A stretch of DNA of 64,000 nt from Mesobacillus campisalis (GCF_000986785.1 NZ_LAYY01000017.1:21938-85937); one strand, 5' to 3'. Numbered from the stretch's first letter, positions 1 through 8,375 are shown. The notes: generated by a model not told the origin, from the letters alone. Numbers and translations: made by a program.

Positions 1-2
1 TG

Positions 3-296
3 ATGTACGGACAGCAAAGCCAGCAGCAGAATCAGCAAATGAATGACCAGGCAATTGCCACAGAATTTTTATTGTCTTCGAAATCGGCGATACTTGGGTA
101 TGCCGCAGCCATTACCGAAACGGCCACTCCGGAGTTAAAATCGACACTTCGTGACCACCTTAACAGAGCTATCTATGCCCATGACCAAATCAGCAAGTAT
201 ATGATATCCAAAGGATACTATCACCCGCATGACATCGACGAGCAAATCAGGGTTGATCTTCAGGCAACTCAATCCACCCTGGGGTTGACACATTAA
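3..296 (+). CDS. CotF-like spore coat protein (5' end may lie outside window)
   Basis: Small helical protein of 97 residues from the ATG at position 3; the reading frame is open to the window edge, so a longer form cannot be excluded. A Gln-rich start (residues 4-12) is followed by a helical block with EFLLSSKSAI, the ATPELKSTLRDHLNRAI segment and SKYMISKGYYHP. This layout (helix, xTPELR-like helix, Y-x-x-x-KGYY-P) is typical of the CotF family of Bacillus coat proteins, which adopt a ferritin-like helical fold. It is followed within 14 bases by another coat-like gene, so the three genes to 1055 look like one operon. Expected to be made in the mother cell and deposited on the spore surface; the exact role is unknown. 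Confidence 0.75.
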   Translation: MYGQQSQQQNQQMNDQAIATEFLLSSKSAILGYAAAITETATPELKSTLRDHLNRAIYAHDQISKYMISKGYYHPHDIDEQIRVDLQATQSTLGLTH

Positions 297-309
297 AGGA
301 GGAAGTTAC

Positions 310-519
310 ATGGCGACACAATATATGGGTTATCATGAGACACTGGATTTGCACGAAATCATGATGTTCAAAAACCTGTGCCTGACCAAAAGTTCTTCCA
401 TGAACGCTTTGGTCCAGGATGAGGAGCTTGGCAGGATCCTCTCAAGAGATATTGATAAAACATCAAAGCAAATCAACAGGCTCCAGCAGTTCATTACCGA
501 CAGGGGGGCGCAATCTTGA
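310..519 (+). CDS. Small CotF-related spore coat protein, 69 aa
   Basis: The start is set by an AAAGGAGG ribosome binding site at 295-302, eight bases before the ATG. The 69-residue product has the pattern LDLHEIMMFKNLCLTKS followed by an amphipathic helix ending QQFITDRG. It resembles the N-terminal helical half of CotF-type proteins and the start of the 1247-2107 product (HEAMEIHEILNEK). It shares its last four bases with the TTG start of the next gene (TTGA), which suggests coupled translation. Probable coat component or assembly partner; inferred from similarity and context only. Confidence 0.7.
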   Translation: MATQYMGYHETLDLHEIMMFKNLCLTKSSSMNALVQDEELGRILSRDIDKTSKQINRLQQFITDRGAQS

Positions 520-1055
520 ACCAGTTTATGCAAAATATGGCGGGGATGGGCGGCATGACGAACCAGGTCATTGCGACGGATTTTTTATTTGCAGTAAAGT
601 CCGATATTAAAATGCTGGCCGCTGCCATTGCAGAATCCCATACCCCGGAAGTCAGGGAAACGCTGACCCAGTATTTAAATGATTCGATTGATAAGCATCA
701 GGAAATAACCGATTATATGGTATCAAAAGGGTTTTATTATCCAAACGACCTAGCCAAACAGCTTGGCGTTGATTTGCAGGCTGCAGCAACGGCATCAAGC
801 CTCGCCCAGAACCAAAACCAGGGCCAAAACCAAAACCAGAACCAGGGCCAGAACAGTATGGGACAAAATGCCATGAACCAGAATGGTATGGGCCAGAACC
901 AAGGCCAGAACCAAGGCCAGAACCAGCGACAAAGCATGAACAGTCAAAATCAGGACCAGGGCTTCGTCCAAAACCAAAATCAAAACCAAAGTCACTACCA
1001 TAATCAGGTTGTCGCTCAACACCCAAATCCTAATGATTCACAGAATTTACAGTAG
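516..1055 (+). CDS. CotF-like spore coat protein with Asn/Gln-rich tail
   Basis: Starts with TTG at 516 behind a GGGGGG-like ribosome binding site (503-508), overlapping the previous stop by four bases. Residues about 12-95 repeat the CotF-like domain of the first gene (ATDFLFAVKSDIKMLAAAI, TPEVRETLTQYLNDSI, DYMVSKGFYYPND). Residues about 100-179 are a low-complexity tail built from QNQG, QNQN and NGMGQ units, almost devoid of charged residues. Similar Gln/Asn-rich tails occur in exposed or self-associating coat proteins. The repeated DNA also creates long antisense frames that are not genes. A terminator follows at 1070-1107. Confidence 0.8.
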   Translation: MNQFMQNMAGMGGMTNQVIATDFLFAVKSDIKMLAAAIAESHTPEVRETLTQYLNDSIDKHQEITDYMVSKGFYYPNDLAKQLGVDLQAAATASSLAQNQNQGQNQNQNQGQNSMGQNAMNQNGMGQNQGQNQGQNQRQSMNSQNQDQGFVQNQNQNQSHYHNQVVAQHPNPNDSQNLQ

Positions 1056-1069
1056 AGCCGTCACCGTTT

Positions 1070-1107
1070 AAAAGGACCAGCAAGATGATGCATCTTGGGT
1101 CCTTTTC
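1070..1107 (+). terminator. Terminator of the coat protein operon
   Basis: AAAAGGACC and CAAGATG at 1070-1087 pair with CATCTTG and GGTCCTTTT at 1091-1105, with only the AG between the stems unpaired on one side. The hairpin ends in a T-rich tract and closes the unit that ends at 1055. Confidence 0.85.
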
Positions 1108-1246
1108 ATTTTGCTGTTATACATAAGGAAGTGAGCAATTTCCATGCCAAATTTTACACTCTGCCAATCCTTTTTGGGGGCACATACAAAGCCGTCAGGG
1201 AGACGATAATACACTTGTTTGGAAAACAAAAAAAGGAGTGTTATCT

Positions 1247-2107
1247 ATGCCATTTGGTGCCCATGAAGCCATGGAGATTCATGAAATTCTGAATGAAAAA
1301 GTGAATGCGATCAGTCATTTCAACCTTTATGCGACGCAGACAAAGAATCCGGAGCTCAAAGAAATGATTACCCGTCATCTCCAGGCTGCCATTGAATCCT
1401 ATGACGCAATTGTCGCCTACACACATGATTACCATACATTCTCGCCAGTACCTGCAAATACGAATATCAGCCAGGTAAGGCCGGAACAAATCCAGTATGG
1501 ACTGAACAATCCAACGATGGTGGCGCCTGAAACCAATGCTTCATTAAATGATTTTGAGGTAGCTTCCGCGATGCTTCTTTGCCATAAGAACAGCGCAAAT
1601 AACAGCATGAAGGCATCGCTGGAAATGGCTGATCCAAACCTTCGGCAAATGCTTGTAAATAGTGCAGTCAATTGCTCCAACCAAGCCTATGAAGTATTTT
1701 TATACATGAATAACCAGGGCCTCTACCAGGTCCCTAAAATCAAAGACCATACAGCGAAAACCTACCTGCACAGCTACCAGCCTTCAGGAGAATCTTTAAA
1801 AGCCCAGTATGCTGTAAATCCGGGCCAGAGCCAGGGCTATGACCAGTCAGCAATGGCGTTCATGAACACGAGCCAGCATATGGGGCAAACAGGATCAACA
1901 GCTTCCCAGCATCTTCAGGGGCAACAGATGACTCAGAATACTCACAACAATGTTTCCTATATGAACAGAACAGGATCGGCAGGGATGATGGGGCAGCAAG
2001 CCAATCAGCCACCGAAACAAACGCTGTCTGATTATGGCCATATGTTTTCAGGAGGCATAAAACCCGGAAGCCAGCAGGGAATGCAGCAATACCGCGGCTC
2101 CCACTAA
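1247..2107 (+). CDS. Two-domain CotF-like spore coat protein with Gln-rich tail
   Basis: The ATG at 1247 is chosen because AAAAGGAG (1231-1238) lies eight bases upstream; an in-frame GTG at 1238 overlaps that site. The 286-residue product has two CotF-like helical domains. The first spans residues about 3-65 (AMEIHEILNEK, NPELKEMITRHLQAAI). The second spans about 95-160 (DFEVASAMLLCHKNSANNS, NLRQMLVNSAVNCSNQAYEVFLYMNNQGLYQVP). A Gln/Met/Ser-rich tail of about 110 residues follows, without charged clusters. It has its own promoter region (1108-1246) and a terminator at 2120-2144. Predicted spore coat component; the family call is good, the specific role unknown. Confidence 0.78.
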   Translation: MPFGAHEAMEIHEILNEKVNAISHFNLYATQTKNPELKEMITRHLQAAIESYDAIVAYTHDYHTFSPVPANTNISQVRPEQIQYGLNNPTMVAPETNASLNDFEVASAMLLCHKNSANNSMKASLEMADPNLRQMLVNSAVNCSNQAYEVFLYMNNQGLYQVPKIKDHTAKTYLHSYQPSGESLKAQYAVNPGQSQGYDQSAMAFMNTSQHMGQTGSTASQHLQGQQMTQNTHNNVSYMNRTGSAGMMGQQANQPPKQTLSDYGHMFSGGIKPGSQQGMQQYRGSH

Positions 2108-2119
2108 TATGACAGAAAG

Positions 2120-2144
2120 GGGACAGATGGTCTGTCCCTTTTTT
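2120..2144 (+). terminator. Terminator after coat gene
   Basis: GGGACAGA (2120-2127) and TCTGTCCC (2131-2138) form an eight-pair hairpin with a three-base loop and six following T residues. Confidence 0.9.
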
Positions 2145-2185
2145 GTACTGTTCTCTTACAGTTATGACCTAACTAAGGATATTTA

Positions 2186-2250
2186 TTGACAAAATATACA
2201 AAATATTTTAATCTTTTATGTAAACCTTATATAGTTTTTAGTTAACACAA
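2186..2250 (+). promoter_or_regulatory. bioB promoter with BirA operator
   Basis: TTGACA at 2186-2191 and TAATCT at 2209-2214 are spaced by 17 bases, a standard sigma-A promoter. At the expected transcription start lies TGTAAAC (2219-2225), then 15 bases, then GTTAACA (2241-2247). This matches the long-spaced inverted repeat bound by the biotin repressor BirA in Bacillus (TGTTAAC, about 15 bases, GTTAACA). BirA carrying biotinyl-AMP would be expected to shut off bioB when biotin is plentiful. Confidence 0.8.
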
Positions 2251-2287
2251 ATTACATAAAAAAATGAGGCTAATTGGAGGTTGTGAA

Positions 2288-3286
2288 ATGAGCAACTGGA
2301 TGGTGCTTGCAGAGCAAGTAATAGCGGGAAATGAAATATCAAATGAGGAGGCCCTAGGCATTCTGGATTGTCCTGATGATGATATCCTGCCGCTAATGCA
2401 TGCGGCTTTTCAAATCCGCAAACGTTATTTTGGGAAAAAGGTGAAGCTGAACATGATCATGAATGCCAAATCCGGCCTTTGTCCGGAGAACTGCGGCTAT
2501 TGTTCGCAGTCATCAATCAGCACAGCGCCGATTACAGAATATAGAATGGTAGATAAAGAGACAATCGTTGAAGGAGCAAAACGCGCCTACGAAATGAATG
2601 TTGGCACCTATTGCATTGTTGCTAGCGGAAGAGGACCATCCAACCGCGACGTCGACAAGGTTGTTGAGGCTGTTAAGGAAATTAAAGATTCATATGGTTT
2701 AAAGGTTTGTGCCTGCCTTGGCATTTTAAAGCCTGAGCAAGCGTTGCGCTTGAAAGAAGCCGGTGTGGACAGATACAACCATAACATCAACACATCAGCA
2801 AGCAACCATGCCAATATCACTACTTCGCACACCTATGATGACCGTGTCAATACTGTCGGGATGGTAAAAGCTTCAGGAATGTCGCCATGTTCCGGGGTGA
2901 TTGTCGGCATGAAAGAGACAAGGCAGGATGTAGTGGATATGGCGTCGAGTTTAAAAGCCCTTGATGCTGATTCGATTCCTGTAAATTTCCTGCATGCCAT
3001 TGATGGCACTCCATTGGAAGGAACAAAAGAGTTAAATCCGTTATATTGTTTAAAAGTGCTCGCCCTTTTCCGCTTTATCAATCCCACAAAGGAAATCCGC
3101 ATTTCAGGCGGCCGGGAAGTCAACCTCCGGTCCCTGCAGCCGCTTGGCTTGTTTGCGGCCAACTCTGTCTTTGTCGGCGATTACTTGACGACCGCTGGCC
3201 AGGAGGAAAGCGAGGACTACAGAATGCTCCGCGACCTCGGCTTTGAAATTGAATCCGTCGAGGAAATGAAAGCCAGCCTGGCTTAA
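2288..3286 (+). CDS. bioB: Biotin synthase
   Basis: Radical SAM enzyme inserting sulfur into dethiobiotin, the last step of biotin synthesis. The cluster motif CPENCGYC has cysteines at residues 65, 69 and 72, and the protein is 332 residues long, as in B. subtilis (335). The start at 2288 is preferred over an ATG at 2264 because TTGGAGG lies directly upstream of 2288 and overlaps the earlier frame. bioB stands alone: no bioW, A, F or D neighbour is present, so either the rest is elsewhere or the cell imports dethiobiotin or other precursors. A BirA operator covers the promoter. Confidence 0.95.
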   Translation: MSNWMVLAEQVIAGNEISNEEALGILDCPDDDILPLMHAAFQIRKRYFGKKVKLNMIMNAKSGLCPENCGYCSQSSISTAPITEYRMVDKETIVEGAKRAYEMNVGTYCIVASGRGPSNRDVDKVVEAVKEIKDSYGLKVCACLGILKPEQALRLKEAGVDRYNHNINTSASNHANITTSHTYDDRVNTVGMVKASGMSPCSGVIVGMKETRQDVVDMASSLKALDADSIPVNFLHAIDGTPLEGTKELNPLYCLKVLALFRFINPTKEIRISGGREVNLRSLQPLGLFAANSVFVGDYLTTAGQEESEDYRMLRDLGFEIESVEEMKASLA

Positions 3287-3306
3287 AAGCTCGGAAATTC
3301 TGGTCC

Positions 3307-3335
3307 TTGTTCCTTCTTGAATTATCTGGTATGAT
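3307..3335 (+). promoter_or_regulatory. Promoter of the ZTP riboswitch leader
   Basis: TTGTTC at 3307-3312, 17 bases, then TATGAT at 3330-3335, directly before the riboswitch. It starts only 20 bases after bioB, so it gives the following leader its own transcription start. Confidence 0.6.
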
Positions 3336-3348
3336 GTAAAAAAAGAAA

Positions 3349-3423
3349 TGGCCGTGTGTGACTGGCGAGAGCGGATAACCGCAAGGGAGCACATTGCATC
3401 GGAGCAAAGCCGTTCGCCTGGGC
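3349..3423 (+). promoter_or_regulatory. ZTP (pfl) riboswitch aptamer
   Basis: The RNA contains the conserved segments of the ZTP/pfl class in order: GTGTGACTGGCG (3355-3366), a short hairpin GCGGATAACCGC, AAGGGAGCAC (3383-3392), and GCCGTTCGCCTGGGCA (3409-3424), where CGCC pairs back with GGCG. The class senses ZTP/ZMP, which build up when 10-formyl-tetrahydrofolate is short, and turns on one-carbon and purine genes. A strong intrinsic terminator begins immediately after the last conserved segment, so control is probably by transcription termination. The next annotated gene is serA, 220 bases on; serine is the main one-carbon donor, which fits. Confidence 0.9.
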
Positions 3424-3424
3424 A

Positions 3425-3460
3425 GAGGTAAGGGAGTCCATCCCTTGCCTCTTTGTGCTT
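3425..3460 (+). terminator. Expression-platform terminator of the ZTP riboswitch
   Basis: GAGGTAAGGGA (3425-3435) pairs with TCCCTTGCCTC (3441-3451) over eleven pairs including one G-U pair, followed by a T-rich stretch. Its 5' arm abuts the CCTGGGCA of the aptamer, as expected for ligand-controlled termination. Confidence 0.85.
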
Positions 3461-3683
3461 TTAAGGGGGTATGCTACAGCAAAGCGGCGGGAAAAGGGTC
3501 TGGAAAACAATATATATAAGGCAAAAATGGCGATTTATTAGAATTTTAAGGATGTATGCGCTTACGGTTTTTTTAAAGGTTTACTTACATGTTATTTAGT
3601 GATAATTTATTATTTATTCAGATTTATCGATAATAGCTTTTAGACTATACTATGATGCGAGAACAGGAAAAGGGGAGAGTAAG

Positions 3684-4883
3684 ATGAGCACTGCAACTCT
3701 GGGAAAAGTGAAGACCATTAAAACATTGAACAATATTGCCCAATGCGGATTGAATGTATTCAACGATGCAAGCTACAGGGTCGATAATGACAGCGAGAAT
3801 CCTGATGCCATCCTTTTGCGCAGCTTTAACATGCACAACATGGATTTTAGAGAAAATTTAAAAGCGATCGCCCGAGCAGGAGCTGGCGTCAACAATATTC
3901 CTGTCAGCAAATGCACGGAGAACGGCATTGTCGTTTTCAATACTCCAGGCGCCAATGCCAATGCAGTAAAGGAGCTGGTTCTAACCTGCCTGATGGCTTC
4001 TTCCCGGAACCTGTTTGCCGGAGTCTTCTGGACCAAATCACTTGCAGATGAGGGAGAGAATATCCCTAAGCTTGTCGAAGCGGGCAAAAAGCAATTTGTC
4101 GGAAAGGAAATCAAGGGAAAAACATTGGGTGTCATCGGACTTGGAGCAATCGGCGCTCTTGTAGCAAATGATGCGCTCGACCTGGACATGGATGTGATCG
4201 GCTTCGACCCGTTCATCTCCGTCGATACAGCCTGGGCCCTGTCCCGCAATGTACAGCGCGCGATGACGATTGAAGAACTGTACGCGAAATGTGACTATAT
4301 TACTGTACATGTCCCGCTGACGGATGGCACAAGGGAAATGTTCAACAGCGAAACCTTCAGCATCATGAAGCCTGGTGTCCATATTTTGAACTTCTCCCGC
4401 GGAGAGCTGGTAAATGAAGAGGACATGAGGGAAGCTCTTGAAACCGGGACGGTTGGCAAGTATATCACCGACTTCCCAAATGAAAACGTCGTGAAAATGA
4501 AAAATGCTGTGCCAATTCCGCATCTTGGAGCTTCCACCCAGGAATCGGAAGAAAACTGTGCCCTTATGGCTGCCCGCCAAGTCAAAGAATTCCTGGAAAC
4601 CGGGAATATTAAAAACTCGGTAAACTTTCCGAATGCATCACTGCCTTATACCGGAAAACGCCGTGTGGCCGCGTTCCACAAAAATGTGCCAAACATGGTA
4701 GGGCAAATCACATCCGCGATTTCAAGCTACGACCTGAACATTGCCGACATGGTAAACAGGAGCCGGGGAGACTACGCCTACACCATGATCGACATTGACA
4801 ATAAAATCAACGGAGATACCGTTCCGGGGCTGCTCGCCAAAATCCAGCAAATCGATGGAATGGTCAGCATCCGCGTAATCTGA
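3684..4883 (+). CDS. serA: D-3-phosphoglycerate dehydrogenase (short ACT form)
   Basis: Oxidises 3-phosphoglycerate to 3-phosphohydroxypyruvate with NAD, the first step of serine synthesis. The 399-residue protein has the D-isomer 2-hydroxyacid dehydrogenase layout: an NAD site GLGAIG at residues 152-157, SRGELVNE with the substrate arginine, a DFPNENV segment and the catalytic His in PHLGAST. The C-terminal 80 residues (VPNMVGQITSAI to SIRVI) read as an ACT regulatory domain. An AGGGGAG ribosome binding site lies before the ATG. It follows a ZTP riboswitch by about 220 bases, and a weak TATGAT at 3651-3656 could be a second promoter. It is closer to the 390-400-residue form than to the 525-residue B. 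subtilis SerA. Confidence 0.9.
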   Translation: MSTATLGKVKTIKTLNNIAQCGLNVFNDASYRVDNDSENPDAILLRSFNMHNMDFRENLKAIARAGAGVNNIPVSKCTENGIVVFNTPGANANAVKELVLTCLMASSRNLFAGVFWTKSLADEGENIPKLVEAGKKQFVGKEIKGKTLGVIGLGAIGALVANDALDLDMDVIGFDPFISVDTAWALSRNVQRAMTIEELYAKCDYITVHVPLTDGTREMFNSETFSIMKPGVHILNFSRGELVNEEDMREALETGTVGKYITDFPNENVVKMKNAVPIPHLGASTQESEENCALMAARQVKEFLETGNIKNSVNFPNASLPYTGKRRVAAFHKNVPNMVGQITSAISSYDLNIADMVNRSRGDYAYTMIDIDNKINGDTVPGLLAKIQQIDGMVSIRVI

Positions 4884-4904
4884 GCTAAATAATTATTGGC
4901 AATT

Positions 4905-4943
4905 AAAAGGTGATTCACTGCATGGAATGAATCACCTTTTTTT
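4905..4943 (+). terminator. serA terminator
   Basis: AAAAGGTGATTCA and TGAATCACCTTTT form a thirteen-pair stem with a ten-base loop and a T run. Confidence 0.9.
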
Positions 4944-4974
4944 GGGTATCATCTATTTGTTGGAACCCGGGGAA

Positions 4975-5072
4975 GTGGAAGCCGAGTCTTCATGGGCACC
5001 AATAGGCTTCATTAGTGCCCAGGAAGAGGAATTCCAGCCCTCTAAGGGCTCCAATAGGCATCATGAGAAGGT
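4975..5072. repeat. Degenerate 52-bp repeat, two copies (array C)
   Basis: Two related units, recognisable by CCAATAGGC at 4999 and again at 5051 (period 52), followed by T-C/A-AT and, in the first copy, AGTGCCC. They lie between the converging serA and mtnD genes, behind the serA terminator. The CCAAT core and the period match two other arrays in this window (11066-11300 and 34221-34500). Confidence 0.55.
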
Positions 5073-5082
5073 TTGCATGCCA

Positions 5083-5120
5083 TAAAAAAAGCAAGGCAGC
5101 TAAAAAGCTGTCTTGCCTTT
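5083..5120 (-). terminator. Terminator of the mtnWXBD operon
   Basis: On the minus strand GCAAGACAGC and GCTGCCTTGC form a stem (5091-5116) followed by seven T residues, just downstream of mtnD. Confidence 0.85.
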
Positions 5121-5126
5121 TCTTAT

Positions 5127-5660
5127 TTATGCGTTTGCTTCTCCATCCTGGTACACAGGAACCCAGCCTTCCTGAGTGATGAAAAGACGGACGGCAACGA
5201 CTTTGCGGTCATCGGCCAGAGTGAAATAGTGGACGGTGTTTTCCGGAACGGAAATCAGGTCACCTGGGTCAAGGTGTACTTCAAAGAAGCGCCCGTCCGT
5301 TGCCTTGATGATGAACACTCCATGCCCGCTTACGATATAACGGACTTCGTCATCGGTATGAAGATGTTTGCGCTGGAAGTTCTTCAGCAGTTCATCAAGC
5401 TTTGGGTTGGAATCGGAAAGGGAAATCACATCTGCCGCCTTATAGCCGCGGCGCTCGGAAATGTCAGCAATTTCTGCTTTGAACGTTTCAAGGATTTCTT
5501 CCTTTTCAGCATCGCTTAAGTCGAACTTTTCGCGAAGGTTTTCGGAAAGCTTGCTGATATCCCAGTTTTCATAGATGACTTCCTGCTGCTGGAGAAATTC
5601 GGCTACCTCTTTTTGCTCTGTAATGGTTTCTTCTGATCCCTGAATTTTAATGATTGCCAT
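5127..5660 (-). CDS. mtnD: Acireductone dioxygenase
   Basis: Cleaves the acireductone of the methionine salvage pathway with O2; with Fe it gives formate and the 2-keto acid precursor of methionine, with Ni an off-pathway product and CO. The cupin metal site is complete: H99 and H101 in HLHTDDE, E105, and H144 in NTVHYF. Length is 177 residues, as in the family. Last gene of the mtnWXBD operon, 15 bases after mtnB, with a terminator directly behind it. Confidence 0.95.
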   Translation of the reverse strand: MAIIKIQGSEETITEQKEVAEFLQQQEVIYENWDISKLSENLREKFDLSDAEKEEILETFKAEIADISERRGYKAADVISLSDSNPKLDELLKNFQRKHLHTDDEVRYIVSGHGVFIIKATDGRFFEVHLDPGDLISVPENTVHYFTLADDRKVVAVRLFITQEGWVPVYQDGEANA

Positions 5661-5675
5661 GGTTATCTTCCTCTC

Positions 5676-6296
5676 TTATAAAAATGGTTTTGTTTGCAAA
5701 AGGGTGATTTTATATTGAAACAGGAACTCGCATGCTTCAAGCAATTTCTTCGCTTCAAAGCCGCTCCTGCCCCATACGGTAATGCCGTGGTTCCGGATCA
5801 GCACGGCACCTTTGTCGGCAGAGATATGCTCCGCGAATGTGTCTGCAAGCTTGGGAATATCCGCATGATTGTAAATAATCGGTATGGAAAGCAGGGCATC
5901 TTCCTCCCACGTGTCAAATGCCTTGATCAATTCCTGGCCTTGAAATTCCACTACGCCTTTATCACCGTAAAGTTCGGAAATTACATTGTTCGCCACGGTA
6001 TGGACATGCAGGCTGCAGCCCGCCTGCGTTTTCCCGTAAACAGCGCAGTGCAGCAGGGTTTCCGCGGATGGTTTTAAGCGGGTTTCACCAACAGGTACTC
6101 CATCCCCGTCCACAAGAAGAAAATCTTCTGATGTCCGTTTGCGTTTATCTTTGCCGCTGGCCGTTACCAAAAATTGAAGCGGATCGCTTCCCGCCTTAAT
6201 CGAAAGGTTGCCGCTGGTTCCCATGAACCAGTCTCGGGCCGCCAGTTCATCCTTGATATCGGCGAGCTCCTTCCACTTGGAAATCAGTTCACTCAT
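5676..6296 (-). CDS. mtnB: Methylthioribulose-1-phosphate dehydratase
   Basis: Zinc-dependent class II aldolase-family enzyme that dehydrates 5-methylthioribulose-1-phosphate to the 2,3-diketo compound. Visible signatures are GTSGNLSIK near residue 26, the HVHTVANN zinc motif in the middle, and a further [10 protein letters not shown] segment near residue 165 with the third His. The ATG overlaps the last four bases of mtnX, indicating coupled translation. Length of 206 residues is normal. Confidence 0.94.
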   Translation of the reverse strand: MSELISKWKELADIKDELAARDWFMGTSGNLSIKAGSDPLQFLVTASGKDKRKRTSEDFLLVDGDGVPVGETRLKPSAETLLHCAVYGKTQAGCSLHVHTVANNVISELYGDKGVVEFQGQELIKAFDTWEEDALLSIPIIYNHADIPKLADTFAEHISADKGAVLIRNHGITVWGRSGFEAKKLLEACEFLFQYKITLLQTKPFL

Positions 6297-6958
6297 ACTT
6301 TCACCTCCATTTCTTTTTCAATGATCCTGATGCAATCATGGAAGGTGGAGAAGGGCTCGTATGGAATGCCCAATTCTTCACACTTCTTAATTAAATAATC
6401 CCTGGCGATAACGATATCAGCCATCTTTGCTGCTTCAATATCTGTGACCGAGTCGCCGATGACAATCGTTGTGTGACCTTCATCGGCAATTGTCCGGATT
6501 ATGCTTGGCTTGCAGCAGCCGCACCCCTTGCCTGTACATGAATCATCACATGGGTGAGGGTAGGAAATCAAAATCTGCTTACCGGAGAAATCAGCCTCAT
6601 TGCAATAAATGCCTTCAAACGGGCCAAAGGGTTCCAGTACGGGATAGACGAAAAAGTCAATGCCGCCGCTGACAATATAAAGTGGAATATGCTGCTTTTT
6701 TGCAAAAGCGACAAATTCACCAAAGCCTTCGCGAATCTTGGCATCCTGCAGCACGAAGGAGATAATCTCATCTTTTATCGACGAAGGAAGCAAGGATAAC
6801 AGCTTCTGTACTCCTTCCTGGATGCTTATCTTCTGTTCCAGGATGGCGTCCTTGATGGCGTCCGCTTCCGGAGGAGCGAACTGCTTCATGATGTTGACGA
6901 TATTGTCCTTGTTTGTAATCGTGCCGTCGAAATCACAAAAAATGACCGGCTTTTTCAT
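6293..6958 (-). CDS. mtnX: 2-hydroxy-3-keto-5-methylthiopentenyl-1-phosphate phosphatase
   Basis: HAD-superfamily phosphatase making the acireductone in methionine salvage. The motif DFDGT at residues 9-13 supplies the nucleophile and acid Asp; IVSGG and [10 protein letters not shown] are motifs II and [13 protein letters not shown] segment near the middle holds several cysteines, as in B. subtilis MtnX. The start at 6958 is preferred over an ATG fifteen bases upstream, because ATGGGGA inside the mtnW end is well placed for it and the start then overlaps the mtnW stop by one base (TAATG). The product is 221 residues. Confidence 0.92.
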   Translation of the reverse strand: MKKPVIFCDFDGTITNKDNIVNIMKQFAPPEADAIKDAILEQKISIQEGVQKLLSLLPSSIKDEIISFVLQDAKIREGFGEFVAFAKKQHIPLYIVSGGIDFFVYPVLEPFGPFEGIYCNEADFSGKQILISYPHPCDDSCTGKGCGCCKPSIIRTIADEGHTTIVIGDSVTDIEAAKMADIVIARDYLIKKCEELGIPYEPFSTFHDCIRIIEKEMEVKV

Positions 6959-8178
6959 TACTTTGTTCCCCATAATTCAAGCGCAGCCGCAAGTTCGGGA
7001 TGTCTCGCCGACGCATCACTGAGCGTCATCCCGCCAAGTACGGCATCAACGGCCTGGCGAAATGCCTTTCCGCCTCCTGCAGCGCCTTGTGGATGGCCAT
7101 GTACACCGCCGCCCGCATTGATGATTGAATCAATCCCAAAGTCCTCCATTAAAAGTGGCACAAGCCCAGGGTGAATTCCTGCTGAGGGAACTGGGAAGCT
7201 TCGCTTTAGCGGCGCCTCTTCTGTAAGCATTACACCTATTCCCAAAGCGGCCGATTTTTCAAGCGCGACGCTGCCGTATGGTGACGGGAACAAGGAGAAG
7301 TCAGCGCCGGCATAGCGGATCAGTTTCCCAAGAGCTAGCGGGCTGGATAGTCCATAAAAGACTGAAGAGGTAAAAGCACCGCTGAATGCAGGGTGAGCCA
7401 TTAGCGGAAGGCTAATTTCATCATCTTCGGCAAGCTCCTGCAGTACATCCAGGCCATATGTATGGACATTGAACAGCAAAGCATCAGCACCAAGCTCGCG
7501 GGCTTTTCTCGCCTTGTCGCGCAGCTGTGATGTCCGGCCGGTTAGATTGACTGCATAAAGCGTACAATGTCCCGTTTGCTCATACACTTGCTGAAGCACC
7601 TCTTTTGATGCAGTGATTCTTTGTTCAAATGGTGTGAGAGGGTTCTCAAACAGGATTTCATCATCCTTGACAAGGTCAACTCCTCCGAGTGCCTGTTCCC
7701 TAAGCTGTGACGTCAGAAAGTCCAAGTCCCGTCCAATGACTCCTTTGAAAATGCTCATCACGAGAGGGCGGTCATATACATTTAGCAGACTGCGGATTCC
7801 ATCGATTCCAAAACGGGGACCAGGGAAGTTTTCCAGGTAGCCGGGTGTAAATGATAAATCAATCAATTTAATTTGCCCGTCCAATGAAAGCTTTCCGAAA
7901 ACCGTCGTCAGAATTGCCGGTAAGTCTGCCGAATAATTGGCGGTTGGATAGGAAATTTTAAGTTCTGCCTTTATTTGATCCTTGTGGACAGGATGGACGT
8001 CATGATGGAATTCCTGCACGGATTCAACCCGGCCCTTATGTTTTGCAAGCTGCTGCTGCTCCAAAAGCGGCAGGTCTGTCCATGAGCCAATCGTCAAACC
8101 AAGTGCTATTCCTTCTGCTTTTTTGGCACCCTGTCCTATTTTTGTATACGTGTGATACGTTGCTGTAATTTCACTCAT
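6958..8178 (-). CDS. mtnW: 2,3-diketo-5-methylthiopentyl-1-phosphate enolase (RuBisCO-like protein)
   Basis: RuBisCO-like enolase of methionine salvage, 406 residues. The start at 8178 is set by GGAGGG at 8185-8190; the open frame continues upstream through the riboswitch but that part is not translated. The carbamylated-lysine motif is present as VKDDE with K171, and [12 protein letters not shown] and the [14 protein letters not shown] phosphate loop near the end are recognisable. As a RuBisCO-like protein it does not fix CO2. First gene of mtnWXBD, behind its own S-box riboswitch. Confidence 0.95.
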   Translation of the reverse strand: MSEITATYHTYTKIGQGAKKAEGIALGLTIGSWTDLPLLEQQQLAKHKGRVESVQEFHHDVHPVHKDQIKAELKISYPTANYSADLPAILTTVFGKLSLDGQIKLIDLSFTPGYLENFPGPRFGIDGIRSLLNVYDRPLVMSIFKGVIGRDLDFLTSQLREQALGGVDLVKDDEILFENPLTPFEQRITASKEVLQQVYEQTGHCTLYAVNLTGRTSQLRDKARKARELGADALLFNVHTYGLDVLQELAEDDEISLPLMAHPAFSGAFTSSVFYGLSSPLALGKLIRYAGADFSLFPSPYGSVALEKSAALGIGVMLTEEAPLKRSFPVPSAGIHPGLVPLLMEDFGIDSIINAGGGVHGHPQGAAGGGKAFRQAVDAVLGGMTLSDASARHPELAAALELWGTK

Positions 8179-8218
8179 CGTTAACCCTCCTGGCTGAAAC
8201 GGCGATGTGCCATGCCCA

Positions 8219-8375
8219 TAAAATAAATAAAACCTCTTCCAATAAGAAGAGGCTGCTCGATGACCATTCTTCTTATCTTTCAGCTGCTTGCTGCAAGAAT
8301 TAGCACCGTGTCCTTTAAGGATCGGTTGCCGGGTATCATCGGGCTCGTCCCTCCACCTGCTCTTGATAAGAAATA
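8219..8375 (-). promoter_or_regulatory. S-box (SAM-I) riboswitch upstream of mtnW
   Basis: Read on the minus strand: CTTATCAAGAGCAGGTGGAGGG, shown by the segments AGAGCAGGTGGAGGGAC and CCCGATGATACCCGGCAACC, then GGTGCTAATTCTTGCAGC and CTGAAAGATAAG closing P1 (8271-8282 with 8365-8371). A terminator hairpin GCCTCTTC/GAAGAGGTTTT follows at 8231-8254. SAM binding is expected to cause termination, so mtnWXBD is expressed when SAM and methionine are low. Confidence 0.95.

Noticed and set aside
652..1026. Long antisense frames over the coat gene tail
   Set aside because: They mirror the CAR-rich Asn/Gln codons of the sense gene and lack ribosome binding sites.
1165..1225. Sigma-E or sigma-K promoter before the two-domain coat gene
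   Set aside because: CATACAAA resembles a sigma-E -10, but no matching -35 was found at the right distance.
3471..3599. Small gene between the ZTP terminator and serA
   Set aside because: Kept only as a finding: the ribosome binding site is nearly touching the start codon and conservation is unknown.
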